A DNA stretch of 64,000 nucleotides from Rhytidiadelphus loreus (Eukaryota > Streptophyta > Bryopsida > Hypnales > Hylocomiaceae): positions 64,375,093-64,439,092 of the forward strand of contig OX344763.1 of the NCBI GenBank assembly GCA_947034895.1. Reading direction: 5' to 3'. Numbering within the stretch: position 1 is the first letter of the stretch; the number at the start of each line of letters is the position of its first letter. Both the position numbers and the translations under genes were made by a program. The notes under the pieces are model-generated. The model ran no database searches. It had not been told where the DNA came from and was given only the letters and a program-made list of their open reading frames with translations. Positions 47,569 through 57,301 of this stretch are shown piece after piece.

Positions 47569-49427
47569 CTACTTTCCCTTCCGCTGTTTCTTTGAACTAC
47601 TGTCAAATCCTAACTGTCCCCGGGTGCTGGTCTTGCCTTGGGGTGTACGGAGGGATGCCCGGATGATGATCGACGTCTTCCGGACAGGGGGATTGTTAGA
47701 ATCCGTCTCGTCCGTATGGACTAAAGACCAGTCCGCCTCCTCCAATGACTTCGGATCCTCCTCCACTTCTGCCTCCTCCGATATCTCAATGGGATCCGGT
47801 GTAGGCATAGGGACCGGTGGAGGTGGTTCGATATCCTCGAACTGCTCCGGATGCGTATGCGCCGGATTCTGGACAAGCTCGATCCAGGCATCCAAACTGC
47901 TCCGGACCGGCATATCCTGACCCAGAAATCCGGAAGAGTGCCCCCCTTGAGTGACGATGTTGATCAGTGACCCAAATTGACCTGTCCGTTTGATGGGTGA
48001 GATGGGAGGTTGCGAAGCCGGAGTTGTGATGACATCCGGTACATCTGGAAATCCCCCGAAGTCGAGAGGCTTGTTCGGATCCATGTCCGCCATCATGGAC
48101 CGGAATTCCTTCAATGATGCCTCCATTCTGCCCGACATCTCCACCATTACCCGGACTATCTTCGTGTTGGTGAGGGCCGCGGACGTCTTCTGCATCTCAT
48201 CGTAAAGGGCCGCCTTGTGATAGAGGTCCGCCGAACTCACCATCCATTTCTGGAAGGTCTGAAACGCTTGGTATGCCTTCTGCGTCGCCCCTTGAGACTG
48301 GTGCAGCTCTCCTTCCGTCCAGATCAGCTTCCCCTTGAGCGCGTCCCGTTCCGTCTTCAAGTTCCGGATTTCCGTCTTCATCTCGTTCCATTCCGACTCG
48401 GCCGGTAACGCCTTCAGCGCGTCCACCAGGTTTTCCGGTTCGCACTTCACGACTTCTGCGGACCGGAGTACGATCTCCGTAAGCCTGTCGTGGTAATCCT
48501 TTGCGGTCCGGATCCACTCTTCTCCACACTCGAAGAAGCGTGGTCCATCCCACTCCTGTTTATCCTAGGTGAGAAAGGGACCCGGAAATTTACCTCTGGC
48601 TGCCGAAATCGTAGACTTCCGTCTTTTGCTTCCCAAGCCTGCTCCCATTCCTCCTTCTCCCTCTATGTCTGCTTCGGTTCCGGATCCGGCTTCTCTTCCT
48701 TGACTTCCGGCTTGGCTTCCTCCTCCTCGTCCTCAAACTCCTGTGTCTCCTGCTCCTCATCATCAGAGCAGTTGCACTGGAGCATGATGAGCCCGGTCTC
48801 ATAATCCGTCGCCTCGTCTTCCGTCAACAGTTCCCGGTGCTGGTACAGGTGAAGGAGGTACGTACTCAGCGGGTTAGGCTTGTTCTTCGCCAAGTTTCTG
48901 GTGCAGCGCCCCACTACGCTTGCCACGATCCGGCCCTAGTTCACGACTCGGTCCTGAAACGCCCCAAAGATCGTGTTGGCCATCGTTACCGTAACTCGGG
49001 AACTCTTGTCCGGGTATAGAATCGGAAGCAGGAACCGCAGCAATCGCCTGTGCCTCTCGTCCCGGCAGTCCTTGATCGCGTAGCCCTCCTTCACGTGTGG
49101 TGGGTTCACGAATTTGTATTGGTGGTACTGGTCCGTCCGGGCAGCGAATCCGCTTCCGGTTTGCGAGAACCCGTATACCTCCACCCACAACTCCTCCGTC
49201 CACTGGTCCGGATGCCCACGTACGGTTTGGTCGTACTGGTTCGGAGCACCTGCCACCAACTCCCGGAGCACCTGGTCACTCTGGACGTTCCAGGGTTTCT
49301 TCAGCAGACTTGCACACCCTAAGACGATCAAGTCGTCCTCTAACTGCCGCAAGTGCAGCTGATCTTCCGGATATACCGGATTAATCTTCCGGGCCGGTAC
49401 TATATACCAAGTACTAACCCTTGCCAT
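47569..49427 (-). pseudogene. Element ORF D: plant-transposon-protein-like ORF with two in-frame TAGs
   Basis: The ORF begins at ATG 49,427 on minus (MARVSTWYIVPARK). It reads through INPVYPEDQLHLRQLEDDL, KPWNVQSDQVLRELVAGAPN and a conserved ILYPDKSSRVTVTMANTIFG block to TAG at 48,938-48,936. The frame goes on through STYLLHLYQHRELLTEDE and an acidic stretch to TAG at 48,665-48,663. A last part (DKQEWDGPRFFECGEEW near 48,567 to QRKGK, stop 47,571-47,569) carries coiled-coil helices, a Pro/Glu-rich region and a basic end. A frame change near 48,570-48,600 separates the last two parts; GTAAAT...CCTAG would remove 29 bases and restore frame, but is short for a plant intron. The SPYLLHLYH-type block resembles putative plant transposon proteins (tentative). 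Copy E at 63,110 has TGG where D has its first TAG. Confidence 0.6.
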
Positions 49428-49532
49428 CCATCTCACCTCTCCTATCGCCGTAACCCTAACTCACCACACTTTCTCTCACTATCAACCAGATGCGGAGCAA
49501 CTGAAAGAGGGCGAGAAATGAGGAGGAGCTAG

Positions 49533-49542
49533 GTTTATATAG
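49533..49542 (-). promoter_or_regulatory. TATA box of element ORF D
   Basis: TATATAAAC on minus, about 110 bases before the ATG. The leader between (CCCTCTTTCAG...CCGCAT...AAAGTGTGGTGAG) is also present upstream of copy E, so the promoter-leader is part of the element. Confidence 0.5.
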
Positions 49543-49855
49543 AATTCCTGCGCCCAACGTTCACTGTAACGGGAACGCAGGCTACGGAACGCCGTAACGT
49601 ATCCCTAGTCTACCGCCGCAAGCTATTGAATTTAATGACTGCGTTCCGGATTCCTGCGTTCCGGCTCCTGAATCCGTCCACCCGGATGTCAAGTTCCGTC
49701 ATGCTTCCGTAGTGGTTCCGGATCGAAGTCTAAACTAATTCTAAGTATTTATTTGTTTCCGCTAGTCTATGCCTAAACTAATTTTTTTCAAATTTGATCT
49801 ATTTTAATTTTTCTTAGTCTATTAAGGTCCGTATTGAGCTATTACGGATTCCGAC
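49543..49855 (-). other. Upstream region of element ORF D
   Basis: CCGGA-rich stretch (GTTCCGGATTCC, ACCCGGATG, GGTTCCGGATCG) then AT-rich sequence. Likely 5' untranslated or LTR-like DNA of the element. No terminal repeat could be defined. Confidence 0.35.
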
Positions 49856-49966
49856 AATAACTATCTTCGCCTTGAAGATAACCATGTTCGCCTCAAACAT
49901 AGTTATCTTTGAGGCGAAGATAGTTATCCCCGCCTCAGGGAAAGTTATCTTCGCCTCGAAGATAAT
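49856..49966. repeat. Locus-B palindrome array, five ~22-bp units
   Basis: Five variants of TTATCTTCG-CCT-CGAAGATAA follow one another at about 22-bp spacing. The last (49,945-49,965) has perfect 9-bp arms around CCT; the first has arms TATCTTC/GAAGATA; the middle ones are diverged (ATGTTCGCCTCAAACAT; ATCTTTGAGGCGAAGAT; TATCCCCGCCTCAGGGAAA). This is about 4.2 kb before the locus B start and is the B counterpart of the 122-bp array of locus A. A frame of 77 codons on minus here is a by-product. Confidence 0.85.
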
Positions 49967-50689
49967 AAAAATAAAATAAAAAAGCATTGACACGAAAGAA
50001 TCAATCAAAATAAAGAACACAACAACGACAAAAATTAACATTAGCAAAGTTTTATCAAGGAAAAAAAAAAGTATTTTTTGAAACTTCCCTGATTAGTTCA
50101 GAGTAGATTCTAAATTCCAATCTTAATCAAACTTACGTTTGTGAAGTATGATCTAATTCTTGATCATGATCATATACATCCATAATCCATATATAGGAAT
50201 ACTACTGTCAGAAATACCTTTAGACAGATTTTTTTAATACTGTAAATGTTTTGAGTTTGAACTGCTAAAGATATTTGCTATCCAAGCAACTTCAGTACTA
50301 ACAGCATTAGTATGTCCTAGTATAATTTTCAGTCCATTTCAACAACCTTATTAAAGGAGATTGAGTAGAAAAACATACAATGGCAATGATTTACATTCCA
50401 TACAGCAACACTGTTTACAGGCAAGCTTTGCACAAATATTTCAGCTTGTTAGCTGTGGCCTCAATAGAAGTCAGCTAGAGTTCTAATGAAGAAATATTGA
50501 ACTAACCATGAACAAACAATGCACAAACAATGAACACATCAAGTTTTGAGAACTCATAGTCATTTTTTCCAACCATAGCCTTAGATTGAACTTCTAGGCA
50601 TAATAAGTTGGAGATACAATAAAGTATGAGAACATCATATCCATAGCTCAAAATTTTTTGAAAAAATCCTCAGGAGGTGGTAATCTTCA

Positions 50690-50790
50690 CCTGTACCCAT
50701 GCCAACCAGCAAAACGTTAGTATGCCAATAGACGTGCACGAGGTGTCTACAGATTACCACTACTTGTTATCGTAATTCACATGAGAAAAA
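50690..50790 (-). other. Possible exon end, duplicated at 52,790-52,890
   Basis: Read on minus, this segment (AGACACCTCGTGCACGTC ... GGCATGGGTACAG|GTGAAG) resembles the segment at 52,790-52,890 (AGACACTTGGTGTACCCC ... GGGATGGGCACAG|GTGAGG), including the last exon bases and a GTGA donor. This suggests a diverged local duplication of one exon of an unidentified gene. Stops in this copy point to decay. Confidence 0.3.
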
Positions 50791-51607
50791 TTTCAATCGT
50801 AATCCAAACTAAAGCCATAAAATATGCAAAGCAAGCATTTTCTGACTTCTCTACAGACTTAAAAAACCACCACCTGTTGGCCGCTGTTCTGTGAGCCAAG
50901 CACCAATGCATATACTTCTCCCAATTGAATTACCACTGTGAGAACCTCTGACCCTGAGCAAGTGTTTGTATAACACAAAAAATGTGTTCATTGTGGAAAC
51001 TGAGCTAGTTATAGCATGAGTTTCAATAACTTCTAAGTTCAAACGTTTGAACATCCCTGGATGTAACAGGAAGAGCGGCAAAAACTTCCAGAGCTTACAA
51101 CGGGTAGGAATTATTATTTTTTGATCAACTCTTAATATGGAGATTAATGGACCAAGCCTCCAAAGCTCCATGAGCTGTCAGGCTTAACATCAAGTATTTA
51201 AGCATTCTTTTAGAAACCTGCTAGTCTGGGTTATTCAGTCAATGGATACCCGAAAGCTCTCATTAACTGTCAAAAACTTTATTGATACCAAAATCAGATT
51301 TTGAAATCAGAGTATGTGATGCCTCCATGTGTTGTAACAGGAGGAGGGAGTTATATTGGTTATCTGGTAAATGTTTCAATTTCTGAAAATGCTATTTATT
51401 TTGTATGTAAATTTTTTCTAAATCATACCATAAATAACAGCTCAATAAATAGAAAAAAATATATAAGATTATATACTATGATGTATAATATCTATTTATT
51501 TCTATGAATCATACAACAATAGACTTTTTAATTATGATAACTAGGAATAGTTCCTGGAAATCAAGTCTAAAAAAAGAAAAAAAAGAAAAAAAACACCCAC
51601 CACCACC

Positions 51608-51669
51608 CTTGGTGTGACTGTTGCTCAGTAGAGGTACTTGGTGTATCCTCTACTGAGGAGTACACCAAG
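51608..51669. repeat. Nested foldback (inverted repeat)
   Basis: Inner arms CTCAGTAGAGG (51,624-51,634) and CCTCTACTGAG (51,647-51,657) pair perfectly over 11 bp around a 12-base loop. Outer arms CTTGGTGT (51,608-51,615) and ACACCAAG (51,662-51,669) pair over 8 bp. CTTGGTGTA also occurs in the loop. It could be a small foldback element or a hairpin in RNA; no target-site duplication seen. Confidence 0.6.
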
Positions 51670-51700
51670 CACGTTCACAAATAATATTTCTTTTTTCCTT

Positions 51701-52148
51701 TTACCAACAAGGTAGGGAACAAGTACATTCATACCTGAGTATGTCAATAAGTCGTAGGAGCTCGAACTTTAGTCCAGGAAAATTATTTTCCTTCAGAAAA
51801 ATCTTGATGTTGTTCATGAGTCTAGATCTCTGGAATCCGTTGTTCTGCAACGTGGTTATTAGAGCTTCTAGTTCTTTGTGTGCAGCCTCGATGTTGCTTG
51901 ACAGGTAGAGTATTGGTACCGCTTGGGAAATCGCAATACTGTAGGATTGCCGGATTGGCCTATTCCCTTGTCGTGTTGATTGCCACAAGATCAGAGTCTT
52001 GGACAAACTTGTGAACCTCTGATGGGTTCATTGCTGCAAGAGTCGCTTGCACTCCTGGAATTGGGGGCGGCAGAGGTTCTCTGTACCCCAGAGCTATCAG
52101 GTCTTGGTGCCATACTGGTCCCGATTTGGGAGCCTGAGAAGCATTCAA
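51701..52148 (-). pseudogene. Unrecognised gene remnant, two or more possible exons
   Basis: Two overlapping minus-strand frames look protein-like. One reads MNASQAPKSGPVWHQDLIA and on to AINTTRE, then TAG. The other has AVPILYLSSNIEAAHKELE and FLKENNFPGLKFELLRLID, ending CTCAG|GTATGA, a usable donor. The switch of frame between them implies an intron or an indel. I do not recognise the family. Low confidence that this is an active gene. Confidence 0.3.
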
Positions 52149-52789
52149 TTATACAGTCCGACCATATTAGAATAAACAACATATGCATGAAAATGAAAGA
52201 ATCATGCTGGAATTTCACCAACTCCAGATGGGTAGAATGTAAAAAAATGACTTGTTCTGGCACATCCCTTGTCTAGGGCATTATTCTAATCTTTTCCATG
52301 CATGTAGTTTTCTAACCTGGGAGACATAGTTAATCATATTTGTTTGTTGAAACAGACGAATCTTCATCAGAAAGAGTCCTATATTTTTGATGTAGTATTT
52401 CTTTTTCTCACTATATTTTTTTCCTCAAGCTCAAGGTCTTATCAGGGTTAGTGTTTAAGCTGGAGATCTTATAATTTAGATCATCAGTCTTTCTAAGAAA
52501 AAACCACAGCTATAGATGTTAAACATATCACAGTAATCAATCTGTGAACTTTTCCAAATACTAGTACTGTCTATGTCAGGACTTCTGATGAGAGAAAACA
52601 CGACAAATATCCAGCCCATCCTATGTTCCTTCCCAAGAAAAATGTTCTATAGTTTTTTGTCACATGAGGCAAAAAAAGGCCTTTCAGGACTACTAGTAAC
52701 AAGTATAAACATCTGAAATCACTCTATTTGTCAAAAAAACTTTAGTAATAGAGTGTGTGATTTGCCAATCGAATCTCCAAAAAGCCCCA

Positions 52790-52890
52790 TGAAGTTGTGA
52801 CCCTCACCTGTGCCCATCCCAAAAAACAACACAAACCAATGTTATGATAGAGGGGTACACCAAGTGTCTTGAGATCACAACGCATGCTAT
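52790..52890 (-). other. Possible exon end, partner of 50,690-50,790
   Basis: Minus strand reads CDLKTLGVPLYHNIG and on to LGWAQ, ending GGGCACAG|GTGAGG. It is the better-preserved copy of the duplicated segment. Family not recognised. Confidence 0.3.
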
Positions 52891-53818
52891 AGCTGTCACA
52901 TGGTGCAAAAAATGGAAAGCTTAAAAACAAATCACAAGTGAAGCATTTCTAGCAATAGTTCTAATGAACCTGGTTGCAACTCGTTCGCTGCGTGGAAGCC
53001 ATGTCTGTCTCCTGTTGCCGTAAAAATTCACAGAACAAGCTTTGGACACTTTCTCAAAACTTGACTCTGTAAGTGCATAAGTGTAAGCTATCACCCAGTC
53101 CTATCGAACTTAATAGTTGCTTAAAGGTAAGAGTCTGGGCTTTCTATACCTCCAATATTTCTGAGCATTTTGAACGTTCAGTTATACTGATCACCAACTT
53201 CGTTACCAGCTCGTTTCCAGCTTGATAAAGCTTTCACAGCTATCTCGTAAGTCAGGTCGTCAGGTTTTAATTAAACCCTGTGGCCGTGGTGTTTGGTACC
53301 CATAGCCGGCCTTTGTACAGAAGCCGTCATTTGGGTTTTATTTTGAACTTGTCAGCTCCAGAGGCAAGGCTCTGTTTGTTATTGTTCTTTTAATTTCCCT
53401 TCTTTTGTTTTGTGCCAGGAGATGTAGACTAATAATGGGATCATTATTGATTCCTGAAAACAAATTCTTGAGTATTCAATCTTGCTTACTTAATTAGTAA
53501 GCTTGATCTGTTCAGAGGGATCAGACTGTCATGGATTGCTTGTACTATTGTGCAATATATCCAACTAGTTGTAAATCACACTAGCTTATTTATTTGAGGG
53601 CAACAGAAATAGCAGAATGCTTTTATATATGAGAATATATAAAAATATATTCAATCATAAGAAAATTATCAATAGGATGATCATATTCTTGTCATCATAT
53701 TCTCAAGAAGTAATATGTGTTTCATCCTAAATCACTGTTTTAGTTCTTGGATAAAAAATCTGGAAAAAAATAAAAAAATAAAAAAAATAAAAAAATAAAA
53801 AACATAAAAAATAAAAGG

Positions 53819-53839
53819 TTATCCTCAAGTCGAAGATAA
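53819..53839. promoter_or_regulatory. Locus-B palindrome, upstream 1
   Basis: TTATCCTCA-AGT-CGAAGATAA, 7 of 9 paired. It lies directly after an A-rich tract, about 0.33 kb before the locus B start. Confidence 0.75.
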
Positions 53840-53924
53840 CTAAGAAGCACATAGAATTTTCTTATAGTTATCAAGATTCATACCACAACCATAAGGAAGT
53901 ACTCTGCAGGATAAAGGAAAGGGA

Positions 53925-53945
53925 ATATCTTCACCTCGAAGATAA
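53925..53945. promoter_or_regulatory. Locus-B palindrome, upstream 2
   Basis: ATATCTTCA-CCT-CGAAGATAA, 7 of 9 paired, with the same CCT spacer as the upstream array. Confidence 0.75.
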
Positions 53946-54071
53946 CTCATATAACACCAGAAGAACTAAATACGACACAAGGTCCCGGTAGACCAATGCC
54001 CATAGAGAACTCATTTGTAAATCGAATACAGGAAGGTCATGTCCTTGGAACATCGCTAACCCCGCACCTAA

Positions 54072-54092
54072 TTATCTTCGGCCCAAAGATAA
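54072..54092. promoter_or_regulatory. Locus-B palindrome, upstream 3
   Basis: TTATCTTCG-GCC-CAAAGATAA, 8 of 9 paired and extendable by one A/T pair. It lies about 50 bp before the ATG at 54,145, as the corresponding locus A site lies 35 bp before its ATG. Confidence 0.8.
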
Positions 54093-54144
54093 TTCAGTTA
54101 ACAAAAGTTCTAACCAGAGTCTTGATGATTGCAGAGATAAAATC

Positions 54145-55569
54145 ATGGTAGACGATACTACCTACGATTAACCGGCCACTGAACCGTTCCTTGAACCATT
54201 CACAAAATGGGAGGGCGAAGAACCCTTCATCAGCGACATGCCAGAACTCTACGGAGTACTCTGGCAACTCAAGCCCGTCGTCGCAGACTGGACATTTGGA
54301 GTGAACCGGTCAAAAGACTATGTATTCCTGCGATACAGGATTCTAGATTCGACGACCTTTCTAAACTGGAACATAAATGAAAAGGTGGCAAGAATCGAAA
54401 ACCACCAGGGTGACTACATAGTCGTCACCCTTGAAGCGGTCAATAACGACGGGGACGGGGTGAACCATTGCCACTCCATTGTCATCCCAAACGGTGATAG
54501 CAGAGGGCAGTTTGATTTTGAAGAACTAGTTAGCTCCCTCTACGCAGCTAACCTAGTTGAATTAGCAGAGGACTTCACTTGGTTGTTCAGCCCATGGGAA
54601 TGGAAAGCAGCAATGTTCATGACGAGGAGACTGAACAACATCCTGAAATGCCTTGACAAGCACGCTGTCTCGGCCAAGAGGGCGGACCCAAGAAGAGTGC
54701 AACAAATTCAGGAACTAGAGCACAATACTCAAGAAGCATCAAGAGGACGAGGCAAATCTGGTAGCCGGAGGTCCAGTCAGGGAAGCGGGAGAGGGCAGGC
54801 TCGAGCACAGCAACCAAAGAGAAAACCAGAAGAGACCAGCACGAGTCAACCAAACTCTAAGCGGCCAAAGTCATCCCAAGTCAGCAGGCCTGTTGTAGTA
54901 GCAGGGAGTTCGGATTCTGCCCTAACCAATGTACAAACAGGGAGACCAGATGAAAGTGATGCGATTCAACACTACGAGCTCAAGGGAGCATACCAGAAAA
55001 ATTTTCAAAAGAAAAATAAAGATTGTTTCATTTTTGACCCAGAAACATTCATGGTGAACATAAACCAGTGTTACCTAGCTAGAGCAAAGTATATCATTCG
55101 AAGGCTAGAAGAGAAAATAGTGTACGAGCAAGTGCAAGAGTTAATTGAACTGTCAGACGAAAGGCAAAGGGAGACAATCTGTTTGACTCCTGTTGACGAT
55201 AATTTCAGACTCCTCAAAGTGCGTCCAAAATCATGGGACGAAATCAAGGACGGGAAATTCTATATCATCAACGGGCAGCATAGCATTACTGCATCGAAGA
55301 GGTTGCAGAAGGGAGGGTGCGTGGAGGAACGGAAGATCGAGCTGCAGACCTGGAGAGCCACAATTGTTTACAGTCTAGACGCCGATCAGCTGACAGAAAT
55401 CTCTAGGTGGTTTAATTCTACAAACCACCTGACCCATAGTTAGCCAATTTGGGGGAATCAGATTTTGAATTGCCGATTGGTCTGGCTGGCCAATAGACGG
55501 GCGGCCGGATATAAGGGTGAAGCCGCCATAAGAAAGAATGGTGCCGTGGAGGATGATGCAGCGTATTGG
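54145..55569 (+). pseudogene. Locus B exon 1: N-terminal domain plus ParB-like (INGQHS) domain, two in-frame stops
   Basis: ATG 54,145 follows a TGATTGCAG acceptor and reads MVDDTTYD, like MDDITELL of locus A, then TAA at 54,169. The frame stays open to MPELYGVLWQL at 54,238. Counted from these ATGs the INGQHS Asn is codon 376 in both loci, which supports 54,145 as the ancestral start. A gene using 54,238 would lose 31 residues. The order is as in A: N-terminal domain, basic linker rich in Gly/Arg/Ser/Lys (residues about 185-265, with KRPKSSQ), then WDEIKDGKFYIINGQHSITAS. TAG at 55,441-55,443 interrupts NHLTHS|PIWGNQIL; locus A has a Gln codon CAG there (NHFQVIQPSWATNIL). The exon ends at TGG|GTAAGG. 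ParB-like assignment rests on the GQH box and fold-like pattern. Confidence 0.7.
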
Positions 55570-55668
55570 GTAAGGAATCCACATAATTCTGACGATTCAT
55601 TACATCTTTGAGAAACTTCATTCTATAAATTTCTGCCATATTTCTTCAATGCCTCTGGATGCATTCAG
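55570..55668 (+). other. Locus B intron 1 (99 bp, acceptor uncertain)
   Basis: Donor TGG|GTAAGG, acceptor GCATTCAG|ATG, phase 0. The site aligned with the locus A acceptor now reads CCTGCAC|AAA instead of TTGCAG|AAA, so the ancestral acceptor may have been lost, with the upstream AG adding 33 residues. Confidence 0.6.
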
Positions 55669-57105
55669 ATGCTACATTATCTTCGAGTCGAAGATAATGA
55701 AATGCTTGCGTTCATCGTTCCATTGACTTCAATGAAAGTGACTTGTCTCCTGCACTTTGGACCTGCACAAAAATTTGTTGAAGGAGTAATGTACAGGCTG
55801 CAGAACATCAATACAAAGGGAGAGGGTGCAAAGGTGAAGCTATACTCTGACATCAAAAATGAAATAAAGTTGGTGACCCTACCAGATGAAATCTACAAGC
55901 TTTGGGACGAGTTCATCCAATTGCACATGAAGGGGGGGCTGATTGATCCTATACCCCACAAGCGTTACAGTGAAGGCAAAACATTCGACTCTAAGAAATT
56001 CAGCCTTAGGAGGGAGTTCTTCAAGCATATGGGGCACCTCACAAACAAAGACTTGGAGGAGTACGTCCTCCATTTGCTTGGAAGAACTGCCGGCCGAACC
56101 AGAGACTACCCCAAAGTCTCTATCGGAAGAGCAAGGGTCTTGGTTGTGGATAACATGGCAGCAACCGACTGGGTGGAGAGAAGGAAGCGCAAAAATATCA
56201 TGCGCTAGGAGCTGCAGGCCATGGATAAGTCCTTCCACTTTGTGGACGCAAACGGCAACACAAAAGAGGAGGCATGGAGGACATTCAAACTCAATTGCCG
56301 TTTCACAGGAGCCTCTTGGAACTTCCTATTGACGGCCATCCCGAATGCATTCTTCGTGAAGCGGCTGACAAACGAGGCTAAGAAGAAGATGGCTGTTGAT
56401 TTAAAGGGAGATGATAAGTTCCCCACGGTCTTCCCCATGTTCACTCGCTTTGTGCAAACGAAGATGACTCCAAAGAACGATGGCGGAGATGTCTATATTC
56501 GGGGGTACGAGTGCTTTCCCCAAGCATTTTGTACAAGTAACCCGTGGTCATACTTTGAGAGGAATCTGCTGCTGGCCGTCATTGACTTCCGGCAACTATC
56601 GAGGCCCGCATTTGGCGATGGCGGTGCACCACCGGCAGGACCCTTGTTGACTTTTCTCTAGAACCATTTGCGGCCTTGTTTGTCAGCGCCCGACGTATGG
56701 TTGTGGATTATCGGAGATGACTATGACGCCGAGACTGTAATATGCTTCGCAAGGAAGCATATGAAGGAGTATGTACTGAAATTGTCCAAGTACATATCTG
56801 CCAAATCAGAGAGAAATGAAGAAGTCGTGAACCATGTGCGGACACCCACAACCATCAAGATGCTATTCTTATTCAAGAAAGGTCCTGATGGTGTGGGCAA
56901 GGGGGTCACCTCCATGAAAGACAAATATGTGACATCGGATACCACTTATTATAGTGAGTGGTGGAAGAACACGGAGGCAAAGTACAGGGTTCATCACTCC
57001 AAGCTCCGCATGGAGTTCTACATTGACATACTCCAAAGCTTCTGTGTCACTAGTGAAAATGTCATCGGTATATATCCGGGAGCAAAATTCATGATAGCAG
57101 CTAAG
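55669..57105 (+). pseudogene. Locus B exon 2: degenerate permuted DNA-methyltransferase-like domain, two in-frame TAGs
   Basis: The start, MLHYLRVEDNEM, is encoded by a palindrome. From QKFVEGVMY on it aligns with locus A exon 2: IKLVTLPDEIYKLWDEF, DYPKVSIGRARVLVV, TDWVERRKRK, LLLAVIDFR, VWLWIIGDD, IKMLFLFKKG, LRMEFYIDILQSFCV and NVIGIYPGAKFMIAAK. TAG at 56,206-56,208 replaces a Lys codon of A inside a conserved helix. TAG at 56,659-56,661 aligns exactly with the TAG of locus A, 12 codons before the shared W of (A/V)W(L)(F/W)I(V/I). The motif I equivalent GIYPGAK is further from FxGSGT than in A. The domain is probably not a working methyltransferase (inference). Confidence 0.6.
55675..55699. 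promoter_or_regulatory. Locus-B palindrome at the start of exon 2
   Basis: Perfect 11-bp arms CATTATCTTCG and CGAAGATAATG around AGT. Translated it gives HYLRVEDNE. It is the longest perfect copy of the B palindrome. Confidence 0.9.
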
Positions 57106-57129
57106 GTACGGGATATGGCCTTGTTGAGT

Positions 57130-57150
57130 TTATCTTCGGGTCGAAGATAA
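57130..57150. promoter_or_regulatory. Locus-B palindrome, intron 2, first
   Basis: Perfect 9-bp arms TTATCTTCG and CGAAGATAA around GGT. Confidence 0.9.
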
Positions 57151-57232
57151 TTTTTTATGTCTTGTAGCTTTGATAGCAGCTACCTTTGAATTGTTGACTT
57201 TTATAAGGTTCATTTATTTTGTCTCCTAGCCA

Positions 57233-57253
57233 TTATCTTCGCCTCGAGGATAT
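57233..57253. promoter_or_regulatory. Locus-B palindrome, intron 2, second
   Basis: TTATCTTCG-CCT-CGAGGATAT, 7 of 9 paired, with the CCT spacer of the upstream array. Confidence 0.8.
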
Positions 57254-57301
57254 CACTACATTATGCTTAGTTCTCAGAGATGATTATTGATTTTTTTGCA
57301 G

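Larger units (their letters stand above)
49967..53818. other. AT-rich region, no firm gene; possible degenerate exons
   Basis: Mostly AT-rich with A/T runs. Apart from the entries listed separately (51,608-51,669; 51,701-52,148; 50,690-50,790 and 52,790-52,890) I find no domain, RNA gene or repeat to name. A TAAAAAAATA low-complexity stretch lies at 53,761-53,816. Confidence 0.5.
57106..57301 (+). other. Locus B intron 2 (196 bp) with two palindromes
   Basis: Donor AAG|GTACGG, acceptor TTTTTTTGCAG|TTG, phase 0. Same position and phase as locus A intron 2, and likewise with two palindromes (57,130 and 57,233). Confidence 0.85.

Noticed and set aside
49050..49384. 82-95 codon plus frames opposite ORF D
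   Set aside because: Antisense shadows of ORF D, whose frame is supported by copy E.
49814..50047. 77-codon minus frame with EAKIT/FEA repeats
   Set aside because: It is a translation of the palindrome array at 49,856-49,966.
40144..57105. Active DNA methyltransferase
   Set aside because: Neither locus keeps a DPPY-type catalytic motif or a full FxGxG cofactor motif, so only a degenerate domain can be supported.
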